DNA of 64,000 nt. Source: Paractinoplanes atraurantiacus. Lineage in GTDB: Bacteria > Actinomycetota > Actinomycetes > Mycobacteriales > Micromonosporaceae. A program made the position numbers and the translations under genes. Below, piece by piece: positions 25,704-34,171 of the stretch. A model generated the notes under the pieces. The model worked only from the letters and a program-made list of their open reading frames with translations. It searched no databases and had not been told where the DNA came from. The stretch spans positions 387,842 to 451,841 of the forward strand of contig NZ_OBDY01000003.1 of assembly GCF_900215205.1 (NCBI RefSeq), in the 5' to 3' direction. How positions within the stretch are numbered: position 1 is the first letter of the stretch; the number at the start of each line of letters is the position of its first letter.

Positions 25704-26468
25704 ATGAAGACCTTCAAGCTCACCCTCGGCCTCGCCGCCGCCTTCGCTCTGACCGTCTCCGGGTGCGGCCTTCTCGGCGACGAGCCCGCCAAGGTTCTCG
25801 CGGAGTCGCCGCGCGAGACCCTTCTCAAGGCCGTCCCGGACGAGAACACCGAGGCTTACGCGTTCGACGTCAAGGGCGCCGTTCAGCCGATGTCCGGCAT
25901 GCTCGACGCGCCGAAGAAGACCACGCAGTTCAAGATCACCCACTCCGAGGACGGCATCACTCTTTCCATGTCCGCCCTGCTCATCGAGGACCGGAGCTGG
26001 ATGCGCGTCGCTCTCACCGGCGCTCCGGGCTATCCGGCGCTGCCGAAGAAGTGGATGCCGATCGATCCGAAGAAGATCAAGGATCCGGACGACGTGCCGA
26101 CCGGGTACACCGACGAGCTCGATCCCGGATACGCCGATCTGATCATCCGGTCGTCCGAGGAGGTCCGGGTGACCAGCCCCGATCACTACGCCGGCACCAC
26201 CGACCTGACCGCCTCGACCGAGGCCGAGATCGTCGAGGACGCCACCCTGACCGCGCTCGGCGAGAAGGCCAAGGCGGTGCCGTTCGAGGCCGTCGTCGGT
26301 CCCGAGGGTCACCTCAGCATCCTTCTCGTCAGGATCCCGGCGGCGGGGAAGAGCAAGGCGGTCAATTACCGGGTGACGTACGCCGGGTACGGCCGCACGA
26401 CCACACCGACGGCTCCCGCCGACACGGCCAAGCCGACCGAGGCCGTCTACGACCTTCTCAACAGCTGA
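25704..26468 (+). CDS. Putative lipoprotein
   Basis: 254 residues. The N-terminus has Lys residues, a hydrophobic core (LTLGLAAAFALTVSGC) and a lipobox LTVSGC with Cys at 19, so it should be lipidated and held on the outer face of the membrane. The mature part has alternating strand-like segments (FDVKGAVQPMSG, TQFKITHSEDGITLSMSALLIEDRSWMRV) recalling the LppX/LprG-type fold, but I cannot confirm the family. AAGGA precedes the ATG. It diverges from the SARP gene with 76 bp between starts. Confidence 0.8.
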   Translation: MKTFKLTLGLAAAFALTVSGCGLLGDEPAKVLAESPRETLLKAVPDENTEAYAFDVKGAVQPMSGMLDAPKKTTQFKITHSEDGITLSMSALLIEDRSWMRVALTGAPGYPALPKKWMPIDPKKIKDPDDVPTGYTDELDPGYADLIIRSSEEVRVTSPDHYAGTTDLTASTEAEIVEDATLTALGEKAKAVPFEAVVGPEGHLSILLVRIPAAGKSKAVNYRVTYAGYGRTTTPTAPADTAKPTEAVYDLLNS

Positions 26469-26545
26469 CACACCCCAGATCGCCGAGGCGGTCGCGCGGA
26501 TCAACGGGGGTTCGCGCGGCCGCTTCGGTCGTGGAAAGAAAAGCC

Positions 26546-27151
26546 ATGTGTGAACTCTGCGGCCGTCTGGTGCTCGGTCTGACCGGATACGACTGGACGC
26601 TGCTGCCTTGGATGGCCGCTACCGGCGCCGGGGTGATCGCCGGCCCGTGCCACATCACTTGTCTGCACGAGTGGGGCGTGGCCACCGAGTGGGCGGCGGC
26701 CGTCGAGGCGTACCACTGCGGCCGTTGGCCTTTGTTCATCGAGGGAAAGGGTTGGCGGCTGCACGCGAGCCCGCGCGTCCGCCGTCTCCACTTGTGGCGC
26801 TCCGACGGACGGCTCGCCTCGTTCCCGTACACCTCGATCTCCTCGGATCCGCCCAGCGTGACCGCCGACCTGGCGGAGGTGGGCAGCGCGCACGCCGAGG
26901 TCCTGCTGGCGGCGATGGGCACCGCGGAGACCGGCGTGGCCGTCCCGCTGGACCGGCTGATCGACGGCCTGGGGCTGGCCGGCCAATATCCCGGATGTGT
27001 GGGCGCCGTCGCCCGGGTGATCCGCAACGCCGGCACCGCCCGCCGCCCCGAGCCGGTGGACGTGATCGAGTCGCGGATCGATCTGGCCCTGGACGCGGGC
27101 TGCCGTCGAGCGGCGCGCGAACTTGTGATGGGATCAGGGCATGAGCGATGA
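26546..27151 (+). CDS. Uncharacterised protein with CxxC and CHxxC motifs
   Basis: 201 residues, not recognised. The N-terminus is MCELCGRLVLG (CxxC) and CHITC follows at about 37-41, so four cysteines and a histidine could bind zinc or an Fe-S cluster. The central region is rich in Trp and the rest helical. No signal peptide. Its last 11 bases overlap the lactonase gene, so they are probably co-expressed. Codon use is typical of the window. Function unknown. Confidence 0.75.
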   Translation: MCELCGRLVLGLTGYDWTLLPWMAATGAGVIAGPCHITCLHEWGVATEWAAAVEAYHCGRWPLFIEGKGWRLHASPRVRRLHLWRSDGRLASFPYTSISSDPPSVTADLAEVGSAHAEVLLAAMGTAETGVAVPLDRLIDGLGLAGQYPGCVGAVARVIRNAGTARRPEPVDVIESRIDLALDAGCRRAARELVMGSGHER

Positions 27152-28190
27152 GCTGATCTTCGTCGGGGGCTACACGGGCGACAAGGGTGGCGACGGCGAG
27201 GGCATCGCTCTGCTGCGGCGCGATCCGGCGACCGGCGTCCTGACCCACCTGGGCACCGCGGTGCGCACCCCGTCGCCGTCGTTCCTGGCCCAGCACCCGA
27301 GCCGGCCGATCCTGTACGCGGTGAACGAGCTCGACCCGGACGGCAGCATCAGCGCGTTCACCGTCGCGCCGGACGGCGGCCTGACCCCGCTGTCGGTCCA
27401 GCCGACCGGCGGTGGCGACCCGGCGCACCTGTCGGTCACCCCGGACGGCCGTTTCCTGCTGGTCGCCAACTACGCGAGCGGCTCGGTCGCCGTGCACCCG
27501 CTCGACGCCGAGGGCGCACCCGGCGAGCGCTCCGACCTGCTCGGCCTGGCCGGCAGCGGCCCGGTCGCCGACCGTCAGGCCGGCCCGCACGCCCACATGG
27601 TGGTGCCGGTGCGCGACGACGTGCTCGTGGCCGACCTCGGCTCCGACCGGGTGTGGCGCACCCGGCTCGACCCGGTCGCGGGCCGGCTGACGATGTTGCC
27701 GCCGGCCGTGACCGCCAAGCCGGGCACCGGCCCGCGCCACCTGCGCTGGTCGCCGGACGGCGCGCTGCTGCTGGTGGGCGAGCTGTCGGGCACGCTGAGC
27801 TGGTGGCGCCCGGCGGTGGACGGCACGCTCGAGCCGGCCGGCGAGGCCGCGACCACCACGGCCGAGGGCGACAACTTCCCCTCGGAGCTCATCGTGCGGG
27901 CCGACGGCCGTTTCGTCTACGTGGCCAACCGCGGGGCGAACACGATCGCGACCTTCGCCTGGGACGGCGACGACGCGACGCTGGTGGCCGAGACGCCCAC
28001 CGGCGGTGACTGGCCGCGCCACATGATCCTTCTCGGGGATCACCTCTACGTAACCAACCAGAAATCACAGAGCGTGACGACGTTCCGGATCGACGCCGAG
28101 ACCGGTGTCCCGGTCCAGCAGGGTGAGCCGACGGCGGTCGCCAGCCCCACGGCCCTGCTGCGCTGGACGATCACGACAAAAGAGGCATAG
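27141..28190 (+). CDS. Lactonase, seven-bladed beta-propeller (6-phosphogluconolactonase-like)
   Basis: 349 residues of the YbhE/Pgl-2 type. Repeated blades are visible: FVGGYTGDKGGDGEGI, FLAQHPSRPILYAVNEL, HLSVTPDGRFLLVANYASGSV, GPRHLRWSPDGALLLVGELSG, SELIVRADGRFVYVANRGANTI, WPRHMILLGDHLYVTNQKSQSV. In the pentose-phosphate pathway this family hydrolyses 6-phosphogluconolactone, though many members act on other lactones. The ATG overlaps the preceding gene. Confidence 0.87.
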   Translation: MSDELIFVGGYTGDKGGDGEGIALLRRDPATGVLTHLGTAVRTPSPSFLAQHPSRPILYAVNELDPDGSISAFTVAPDGGLTPLSVQPTGGGDPAHLSVTPDGRFLLVANYASGSVAVHPLDAEGAPGERSDLLGLAGSGPVADRQAGPHAHMVVPVRDDVLVADLGSDRVWRTRLDPVAGRLTMLPPAVTAKPGTGPRHLRWSPDGALLLVGELSGTLSWWRPAVDGTLEPAGEAATTTAEGDNFPSELIVRADGRFVYVANRGANTIATFAWDGDDATLVAETPTGGDWPRHMILLGDHLYVTNQKSQSVTTFRIDAETGVPVQQGEPTAVASPTALLRWTITTKEA

Positions 28191-28319
28191 AGGTTAACCG
28201 GAAGAAAACGGTCAACGTCGGTGGCTGATCGAGACGGCGCCCTCACTGTCGGTCACTCAGGGTGCCAACAATCCCAATCCGAGTAACTTTCGCCCGAACG
28301 TATATGGCATTCGCCTTCG

Positions 28320-30113
28320 GTGATGCGCACAATCGAGCGCGTGTCAGGCCGCCATCGTAGAAACTTCAATGCAAGAGGAGCTGGCGTCGTCGGAGCTGCG
28401 ATGGCGATAGTCGTCGTCTTGGCCGGGTCGTACCTCGGCTACCAGCAGCTTTCCGACAAGGGGTGCACCGGTTCGATCCGGTTGACCGTCGCCGCCGCCA
28501 ATGAGATCCAGCCCGCAGTTGATCAAGCTGCGCAACGCTGGGTGCAGGACGGCGCGAATGTCGACGGCACCTGTGTCGCAGTCAGCGTCGTCAATACGAA
28601 TTCGTCGACCATGGCCGCCGCGGTCGCCGGCGAGCACAAGGTCCAGTTGACCGGGCTCGGCACGGCGCCCGAGTCGGTCAAGGTTCCGGACGTGTGGATC
28701 CCCGACTCGTCGACCTGGCTGCTGCGGCTCAAGGCCGAGGCGCCGGGCTTCGCCCCCACCGACCAGAAACCGATCGCGCAGAGTCCCGTCGTGGTCGCCA
28801 TGCCCAAGCCGGTCGCCGAGAAGATCGGCTGGCCGGACAAGAAGATGAGCTGGGGCACGCTGCTCAATCAGATGTTGACCAGCACCAGCCTCAACACGGG
28901 CATCGTCAACCCGTCGCTCGACGCCGCCGGCCTGGCCGGCCTGCTCGCGCTCGGCCAGGCGGCCGGCACGGGTGAGAAGGCGCAGTCGACCAAGGTGTCG
29001 GCGATCAAGGGCCTGGCCAACAGTGCCTCGGCCCTGCGCGACGACCTGCTCCAGAAATTCCCGCGCTCGGCCGACCCGACCGACATCGCGACGAGCCTCG
29101 GCGCCGCGCCGCTGTCCGAGGAGGACGTGGTCGCGTACAACGCCGAGAAGCCGGCCGTTCCGTTGGTCGCGCTCTACCTCAACCCGAGCCCGCTGCCGCT
29201 CGACTACCCGTACGCGGTGATGCCCGAGGTCGACCTGCAGAAGACCAAGGCCGCCGAGGGCCTGCGGTCCCAGCTCGCGAGCGCGTCGTTCAAGAACGAC
29301 CTGGGTGCGGCCGGGCTGCGGGCCCCCGACGGCTCGTTCGGCGCCGGCTTCACCCGCCCGCTCGGCGCGCCCGACGCCTCGCCCGCGGTCACCAAGCCCG
29401 CGGCCGGCGGCGGCGACAACGCCGGTGGCACGGCCGCGGCCGGTCTCGACGCCAGCACGCTGGCCCAGGTGCTCGGCAGCTGGAACGCGATCACGCAGCC
29501 GGGCCGGGTGCTCGCGGTGTTCGACGTCTCGGGCTCGATGCAGGACCCGGTGCCCTCGGCGAACAACCAGTCCCGGGCTTTGGTCACCCAGAAGGCGGCC
29601 GCGGCCGGTCTGAGCATGTTCGACGACAAGTGGGCCGTCGGCGTGTGGCTGTTCTCCACGGAGATGAACGGCAAGAAGCCGTGGCGGCAGCTTCAGTCGA
29701 TCAAGCCGCTGGCCTCGTCCCGCGCGCAGATCGCCGGCTCGATCCCGCAGATCACCCCGAAGAAGGGTGGCGACACCGGTCTCTACGACACGATCCTGGC
29801 CGCCTACACCGAGGTCAAGAGGACGTACCAGCCCGGCAAGGTCAACTCGGTCATCCTCTTCACGGACGGCAAGGAGGAGAACCCCGACGGCATCAGCAAG
29901 GAGAAGCTCCTCGCCGACCTGAAGAAGCTGAACGACCCGAAGGAGCCGGTCCGCCTGGTGATCATCGGTATCGGTGACGGCATCGACGAGCCGGTCCTCC
30001 AGCAGATCGTCAAGGTCACCCCGGCCGGCGGTGTCTTCATCGCGAAGGACCCGGCCCGCATGGCGTCGATCTTCGCCGAGGCGATCGGCCGCCGCACCGG
30101 CGCCACCGGCTGA
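28320..30113 (+). CDS. Membrane-anchored substrate-binding and VWA-domain protein
   Basis: 597 residues. One N-terminal membrane helix (about 20-42) is followed by a periplasmic-binding-like domain (about 50-345, IRLTVAAANEIQPAVDQAA, DVWIPDSSTWLLRL) and a von Willebrand A domain (about 390-590) with an intact MIDAS, DVSGSM at 402-407 and later T/D residues (FTDGKEEN). The domain order matches a widespread actinobacterial family of exported substrate-binding/VWA proteins whose ligand is not known. GTG 28320 and ATG 28323 are adjacent possible starts. A TATATG -10-like hexamer lies at 28301. GTTAACCG/CGGTCAAC at 28193-28216 forms a weak dyad. Confidence 0.87.
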   Translation: MMRTIERVSGRHRRNFNARGAGVVGAAMAIVVVLAGSYLGYQQLSDKGCTGSIRLTVAAANEIQPAVDQAAQRWVQDGANVDGTCVAVSVVNTNSSTMAAAVAGEHKVQLTGLGTAPESVKVPDVWIPDSSTWLLRLKAEAPGFAPTDQKPIAQSPVVVAMPKPVAEKIGWPDKKMSWGTLLNQMLTSTSLNTGIVNPSLDAAGLAGLLALGQAAGTGEKAQSTKVSAIKGLANSASALRDDLLQKFPRSADPTDIATSLGAAPLSEEDVVAYNAEKPAVPLVALYLNPSPLPLDYPYAVMPEVDLQKTKAAEGLRSQLASASFKNDLGAAGLRAPDGSFGAGFTRPLGAPDASPAVTKPAAGGGDNAGGTAAAGLDASTLAQVLGSWNAITQPGRVLAVFDVSGSMQDPVPSANNQSRALVTQKAAAAGLSMFDDKWAVGVWLFSTEMNGKKPWRQLQSIKPLASSRAQIAGSIPQITPKKGGDTGLYDTILAAYTEVKRTYQPGKVNSVILFTDGKEENPDGISKEKLLADLKKLNDPKEPVRLVIIGIGDGIDEPVLQQIVKVTPAGGVFIAKDPARMASIFAEAIGRRTGATG

Positions 30114-30135
30114 CGCCGGGCACCGACAGCGCGAC

Positions 30136-30168
30136 CCGGGGCCGTTCCTCCTAGAGGAGCGGCCCCGG
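30136..30168. terminator. 15-bp hairpin between convergent genes
   Basis: CCGGGGCCGTTCCTC (30136-30150) pairs with 30154-30168 with one mismatch and a minimal CTA loop. The loop is the reverse complement of the phosphatase stop codon, and the right arm lies in its last codons. It probably terminates both the VWA and phosphatase transcripts. Confidence 0.7.
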
Positions 30169-31266
30169 CCAGTCCAGGCACACGGCCACCGCGTCGTCCT
30201 CGAGGTCGGCGTCCTCCAGATGGGTCCGCAGGTCACCCAGGAGCGACCGGACGGCTTGCAACGGGGCGAGGGACCCGGTGTGCCGTACGAAACGGGCCAG
30301 TGCCACGCCGGTGACCGCCTCATGGACGCCGTCACTCACGATCATCAGCCGGTCGCCGGGGCGCAGAGTGAAGGCTTGCACTCGATAGTCGGTGTCCTCG
30401 AACATGCCGAGCGGGAACTGCGCGGTGAGTTTGTGCTCACCCACCACGCCGTCGCGCAGGAACAGCAGTTGGGGTGACCCGGCGTCGACCGCCAGCACCT
30501 CGCCGGTGGCCAGGTCGACCTCCAGCATCAGGGCCGAGACGTACTGGCCGCCGCGGTGCTGGGCATAGACGGCTTGGTCGGCCAGGGCGGCTTGATCGGC
30601 CAGCCCGATGCCGGCCCGCCGGGCGTTGCGCAGCGCGTACGTCGCGAGCGCGGTGAGCAGGGCCGCCTGCACGCCATCGCCCATCCCGTTGAGCACGCTC
30701 AGGAAGAGCCGCCCGTCGTGCTCGGCCCAGTCGAAGCTGTCGCCGCGCACCGCGTACGAGGGTTCGAGCTGCCCGGCCAGGCTGAACGAGGGCCGGACGC
30801 GGCTGCGCCCCGGCAGCAGCTCCCACTGCATCTCGGCGGCCAGGGTGAGCCGCTTGGTGCGGGCCGCCGTCCGGTAGCGGTCGGTGCCGACGGCCGCGGA
30901 CTGCAACTCGTGCGCCACCAGGGTCGCGATCTCGGCCAGCTCGCCCCGCGTGTCCGAGTCGCCGGGCACCGGCGCCGCCCGCAGCACCCCGATCCGCTCA
31001 CCGCGGGCGGTCACCGGCAGGTAGACCGCGTCGTCGGTGATCACCTCGGACTGGTGGTCGAAGCTGCGCCAGGCGGGGTCGCCGGGGTGGGTGATCCGCA
31101 CGTCACCGAGCAGCGGCAACAGGGCCGCGAGCCGGTAGTCGACCAGGTAGAGCTCGGTGTCGGCGAGAGCGTAGGAACTCGCCAGGGCGCCCGCCAGGCG
31201 CTCGGGGACGGAGTCGGCGGCGGCCTCGGCAAGGGCCCTGCGGACCGCTTGTAGCCTGTCGATCAA
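30151..31266 (-). CDS. GAF and SpoIIE/PP2C-type serine phosphatase
   Basis: 371 residues. An N-terminal GAF-like sensor region (about 15-145, VERIGVLRAAPVPG-type strands) precedes a SpoIIE phosphatase domain (about 160-371) with the metal-binding GDSFDW and NGMGDGVQAALLT blocks, YVSALMLEVDLATGEVLAVDAGSP, and the late GDRLMIVSDGVHEA and LEDDAVAVCLDW. Such proteins usually dephosphorylate anti-sigma-factor antagonists. No STAS or anti-sigma gene lies adjacent. The TTG start at 31266 has GGAGG at ideal spacing and no in-frame ATG competes. Confidence 0.88.
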   Translation of the reverse strand: MIDRLQAVRRALAEAAADSVPERLAGALASSYALADTELYLVDYRLAALLPLLGDVRITHPGDPAWRSFDHQSEVITDDAVYLPVTARGERIGVLRAAPVPGDSDTRGELAEIATLVAHELQSAAVGTDRYRTAARTKRLTLAAEMQWELLPGRSRVRPSFSLAGQLEPSYAVRGDSFDWAEHDGRLFLSVLNGMGDGVQAALLTALATYALRNARRAGIGLADQAALADQAVYAQHRGGQYVSALMLEVDLATGEVLAVDAGSPQLLFLRDGVVGEHKLTAQFPLGMFEDTDYRVQAFTLRPGDRLMIVSDGVHEAVTGVALARFVRHTGSLAPLQAVRSLLGDLRTHLEDADLEDDAVAVCLDWPGPLL

Positions 31267-31316
31267 TGGCCACCTCCTCGAACAGATCGGCCGGTACCGG
31301 TAGTCTCTGCTGCACC

Positions 31317-31796
31317 ATGGCCGTTTACCAGGGGCCGGACGGGCCGGACCCGATGCACGCCGCGGCGATCGACGACGCGGCGCAAGCTCTGCTGCTCGCC
31401 TGGGACGTGGCCCGTGAGCAGGTCACCCCACGTCTGTCGTCGGTGCAGCTGAGCGCGTTGCTGGCCGTTGAGCGGGCCGAGGGCATCAACCTCGGCGGAC
31501 TCGCGGCCGAGCTGTCCATGCTGCTGTCGTCGGCCAGCCGCCTCTGCGACCGGCTGGTCGCCTCGGGCCTGGTCGAGCGGGTGCCGGGCCGGGCCGACCG
31601 GCGCGAGATCGCGCTCTATCTGACGCCGGCCTCGCGGGCGGTGCTGGCCGAGCTGCGGCGCATCCGCCGCCAGTCGATGACCACGGTGCTCGAGAAGATG
31701 TCGCCCTCGGGCCGGGCCGCCCTGCTGCGCGGGCTCAGCGAGTTCGCCGCCGCCTCGGGCGAGAGCGGCGAGTCCGCCCCGGCTCAGACGGCCTGA
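31317..31796 (+). CDS. MarR-family regulator
   Basis: 159 residues from the ATG at 31317. The winged-helix pattern is LSSVQLSALLAVERAEGINLGGLAAELSMLLSSASRLCDRLVASGLVERVPGRADRREIALYLT in several steps, with the wing Asp-Arg-Arg typical of MarR. An upstream ATG at 31266 is also in frame but coincides with the start codon of the divergent phosphatase. Either start gives a gene that diverges from the phosphatase with almost no intergenic space, so mutual control is likely. The ligand is unknown. The stop overlaps xylR by 13 bp. Confidence 0.85.
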   Translation: MAVYQGPDGPDPMHAAAIDDAAQALLLAWDVAREQVTPRLSSVQLSALLAVERAEGINLGGLAAELSMLLSSASRLCDRLVASGLVERVPGRADRREIALYLTPASRAVLAELRRIRRQSMTTVLEKMSPSGRAALLRGLSEFAAASGESGESAPAQTA

Positions 31797-32896
31797 AGCG
31801 CGAGCCACGTCGCCGGATCGTCCTGCACGCCGCGGATCACCGCGTCGGCCGCGCCGCGCACGGCCGCGTCGGCGCCGAGGCTGGCCGGGCGCAGCGTGAC
31901 CGGGGCCAGCCCGGCGGTCAGCACCCGCCGGCGCATCTCGGCCTCGATGCCGGGCGAGAGCTCCGCGAACAGGGGCGCGTAGCCGCCGCCGAGCACGATC
32001 ACATCCAGGTCGAGCAGGTTGACCACGGCCGACAGGGCGATGCCGAGCGAGGCCGCGGCCAGGGCCGGGTCCTCGGCGACCATGGCCGCGCCCGCGTACT
32101 GCTCCAGGCAGCCGTTGGCGCCGCACCGGCAGGGCCGCCCGTCCGGATAGACGGTGACGTGGCCGATCTCACCGCTCCACCCGCGCCCGCCGCGGTAGAG
32201 GTCGCCGTCGATCACGATGCCGGCGCCGATGCCGACCTCACCGGAGACGTAGACGAAGGTCGGCTCGCCGTCGCCGGCCCGCAGCTCGCCGAGGGCGGCC
32301 AGGTTGGCCTCGTTGTCGACGGTGATCGGCAGGTCGGCCAGGGCCGGCGTGCGGCGGAGATAGGCGATCGGGTCGACGTCCTGCCAGCCGAGGTTGGGGG
32401 CGACCCGGACCAGGCCGCCGGGAGCGACCAGGCCGGGCACGGCCAGGGCGGCCCCGGCCAGGGCCAGCCCGTCCTCGGCGGCGGCGGCGCGGGCCCGCGC
32501 GGCCAGCTCGCCCAGCCCGGCCAGGGTGGGTGAGCGGTCCATGAAGTGGTACCGCACGGCGCCCGTGAGATCGACCACGCAGGCCGCCAGATAGTCGACG
32601 TTGATCTCCAGGCCGAGACCGGCCGGGCCGTCGGGGGAGAGGGCGAGCGCGGTGGCGGGCCGCCCGGCGCCGTTGCGGGGCGCCGGCCCCTGCTCGGTGA
32701 GCAGGCCGCCGGCGATCAGATCGTCGACCAGGGCGCTGACGGTGGCGCGGGTGAGGCCGGTGGCGCCGGCGATCGCGGCCCGTGACGGGCGATCTGCGCT
32801 GTTTACCACTGTCTGCAACACCAGTGCGAGATTGTGGGCCCGCACGCTCGATTGACGGACGGGCGCCCGGGAAGGACTTCTCAGACGACCGTTCAC
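31784..32896 (-). CDS. xylR: ROK-family repressor, XylR-like
   Basis: 370 residues. An N-terminal winged helix (about 20-80: SRAAIAGATGLTRATVSALVDDLIAGGLL) precedes a ROK sugar-kinase-like domain with the zinc motif CRCGANGCLEQYAG, GVGIGAGIVIDGDLYRGGRGWSGEIGH and a final LGADAAVRGAADAVI. It lacks no obvious ROK landmark. It diverges from xylA and lies beside xylB, so it almost certainly represses the xylose operon and is relieved by xylose. GTG start at 32896. Confidence 0.9.
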   Translation of the reverse strand: MNGRLRSPSRAPVRQSSVRAHNLALVLQTVVNSADRPSRAAIAGATGLTRATVSALVDDLIAGGLLTEQGPAPRNGAGRPATALALSPDGPAGLGLEINVDYLAACVVDLTGAVRYHFMDRSPTLAGLGELAARARAAAAEDGLALAGAALAVPGLVAPGGLVRVAPNLGWQDVDPIAYLRRTPALADLPITVDNEANLAALGELRAGDGEPTFVYVSGEVGIGAGIVIDGDLYRGGRGWSGEIGHVTVYPDGRPCRCGANGCLEQYAGAAMVAEDPALAAASLGIALSAVVNLLDLDVIVLGGGYAPLFAELSPGIEAEMRRRVLTAGLAPVTLRPASLGADAAVRGAADAVIRGVQDDPATWLALQAV

Positions 32897-32900
32897 GGCC

Positions 32901-32929
32901 TTGACAATGCCACACGGCCGCCAAATAAT
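32901..32929 (+). promoter_or_regulatory. xylA promoter
   Basis: A perfect -35 hexamer TTGACA at 32901-32906, a 17-bp spacer and AATAAT at 32924-32929 (five of six matches to TATAAT). Transcription would start near 32936, about 35 bases before the xylA GTG. This is the closest match to the housekeeping sigma consensus I saw in the window. Confidence 0.75.
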
Positions 32930-32941
32930 TCAACCACTAAA
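32929..32941 (-). promoter_or_regulatory. Candidate XylR (ROK) operator
   Basis: TTCAACCACTAAA on the + strand reads TTTAGTGGTTGAA on the other, a TT-rich pattern of the kind bound by actinobacterial ROK regulators. It overlaps the last base of the -10 and the expected transcription start, so occupancy would block xylA expression. The match to a ROK site is from memory of the motif style, not a search. Confidence 0.45.
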
Positions 32942-32970
32942 CAAATCCGAGCTGTTACGTGGAGGTAACC

Positions 32971-34158
32971 GTGCCGGTCCAGCCCACACGCGAAGACAAG
33001 TTCTCATTCGGCCTCTGGACGGTCGGGTGGCAGGCCCAGGACGCGTTCGGTTCGGCCACGCGTCCCCACCTCGACCCGGTCGAGGCCGTGCACAAGCTCG
33101 CCGAGCTCGGTGCGTACGGCATCACGTTCCACGACGACGACCTGGTGCCGTTCGGCTCCGACGCGCAGACCCGCGACGGCATCATCGCCGGGTTCAAGAA
33201 GGCCCTCGAAGAGACCGGCCTGATCGTCCCGATGGTCACCACGAACACGTTCAGCCACCCGGTCTTCAAGGACGGCGCGTTCACCAGCAACGACCGTTCG
33301 GTCCGGCGCTACGCGCTGCGCAAGGTGCTGCGCCAGGTCGACCTCGCGGCCGAGATGGGCGCCAAGACCTTCGTGCTCTGGGGCGGCCGCGAGGGCGCCG
33401 AGTACGACGCGGCCAAGGACATCAACGCCGCCCTCGACCGCTACCGCGAGGGCCTCAACCTCGTCGCGCAGTACTCCGAGGACAAGGGCTACGGCCTGCG
33501 GTTCGCCATCGAGCCCAAGCCGAACGAGCCCCGCGGCGACATCCTGCTGCCGACCCTGGGCCACGCGATCGCTTTCACGTACGAGCTGGAGCGCCCCGAG
33601 CTGTTCGGCATCAACCCGGAGACGGGCCACGAGCAGATGTCCAACCTCAACTTCACCCAGGGAATCGCGCAGGCGCTGTGGCAGGGCAAGCTCTTCCACA
33701 TCGACCTGAACGGCCAGCACAGCGTCAAGTTCGACCAGGACCTGGTCTTCGGCCACGGCGACCTGCTCAACGCGTTCTCCCTGGTCGACCTGCTCGAGCA
33801 CGGCCCGATCGGCGGCGGCCCCAAGTACGACGGCCCCCGCCACTTCGACTACAAGCCGTCGCGCACCGAGGACTCCGACGGCGTGTGGGAGTCGGCCAAG
33901 GCCAACATGCGGATGTACCTGCTGCTCAAGGAGCGCGCGCAGGAGTTCCGGGCCGACCCGGCCGTGCAGGAGGCGCTGCGCGCCAGCAAGGTGCTCGAGC
34001 TGGAGACCCCGACCCTCAACCCGGGCGAGACCTACCAGGACCTGCTCAACGACAAGAGCGCCTTCGAGGACTACGACGTCGACGCGGCCGGCGCTCAGGG
34101 CTACGGTTTCGTCAAGCTGCACCAGCTGGCCATCGACCACCTTCTCCGCGCGAACTGA
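32971..34158 (+). CDS. xylA: Xylose isomerase
   Basis: 395 residues, the usual actinobacterial length. Landmarks: [25 protein letters not shown] (active-site His-Asp), [27 protein letters not shown] with the metal-binding Glu, [23 protein letters not shown] and GPRHFDYKP. It converts D-xylose to D-xylulose using two divalent metals. The GTG at 32971 is preferred over GTG 32959 because GGAGG (32961-32965) sits just before it. It is first gene of xylA-xylB-transporter. Confidence 0.95.
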   Translation: MPVQPTREDKFSFGLWTVGWQAQDAFGSATRPHLDPVEAVHKLAELGAYGITFHDDDLVPFGSDAQTRDGIIAGFKKALEETGLIVPMVTTNTFSHPVFKDGAFTSNDRSVRRYALRKVLRQVDLAAEMGAKTFVLWGGREGAEYDAAKDINAALDRYREGLNLVAQYSEDKGYGLRFAIEPKPNEPRGDILLPTLGHAIAFTYELERPELFGINPETGHEQMSNLNFTQGIAQALWQGKLFHIDLNGQHSVKFDQDLVFGHGDLLNAFSLVDLLEHGPIGGGPKYDGPRHFDYKPSRTEDSDGVWESAKANMRMYLLLKERAQEFRADPAVQEALRASKVLELETPTLNPGETYQDLLNDKSAFEDYDVDAAGAQGYGFVKLHQLAIDHLLRAN

Positions 34159-34171
34159 TTCAAGGGACGAC

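Noticed and set aside
31103..32933. Arg-rich leftward frames over the MarR and xylR region
   Set aside because: They are out-of-frame shadows of genes with full domain matches.
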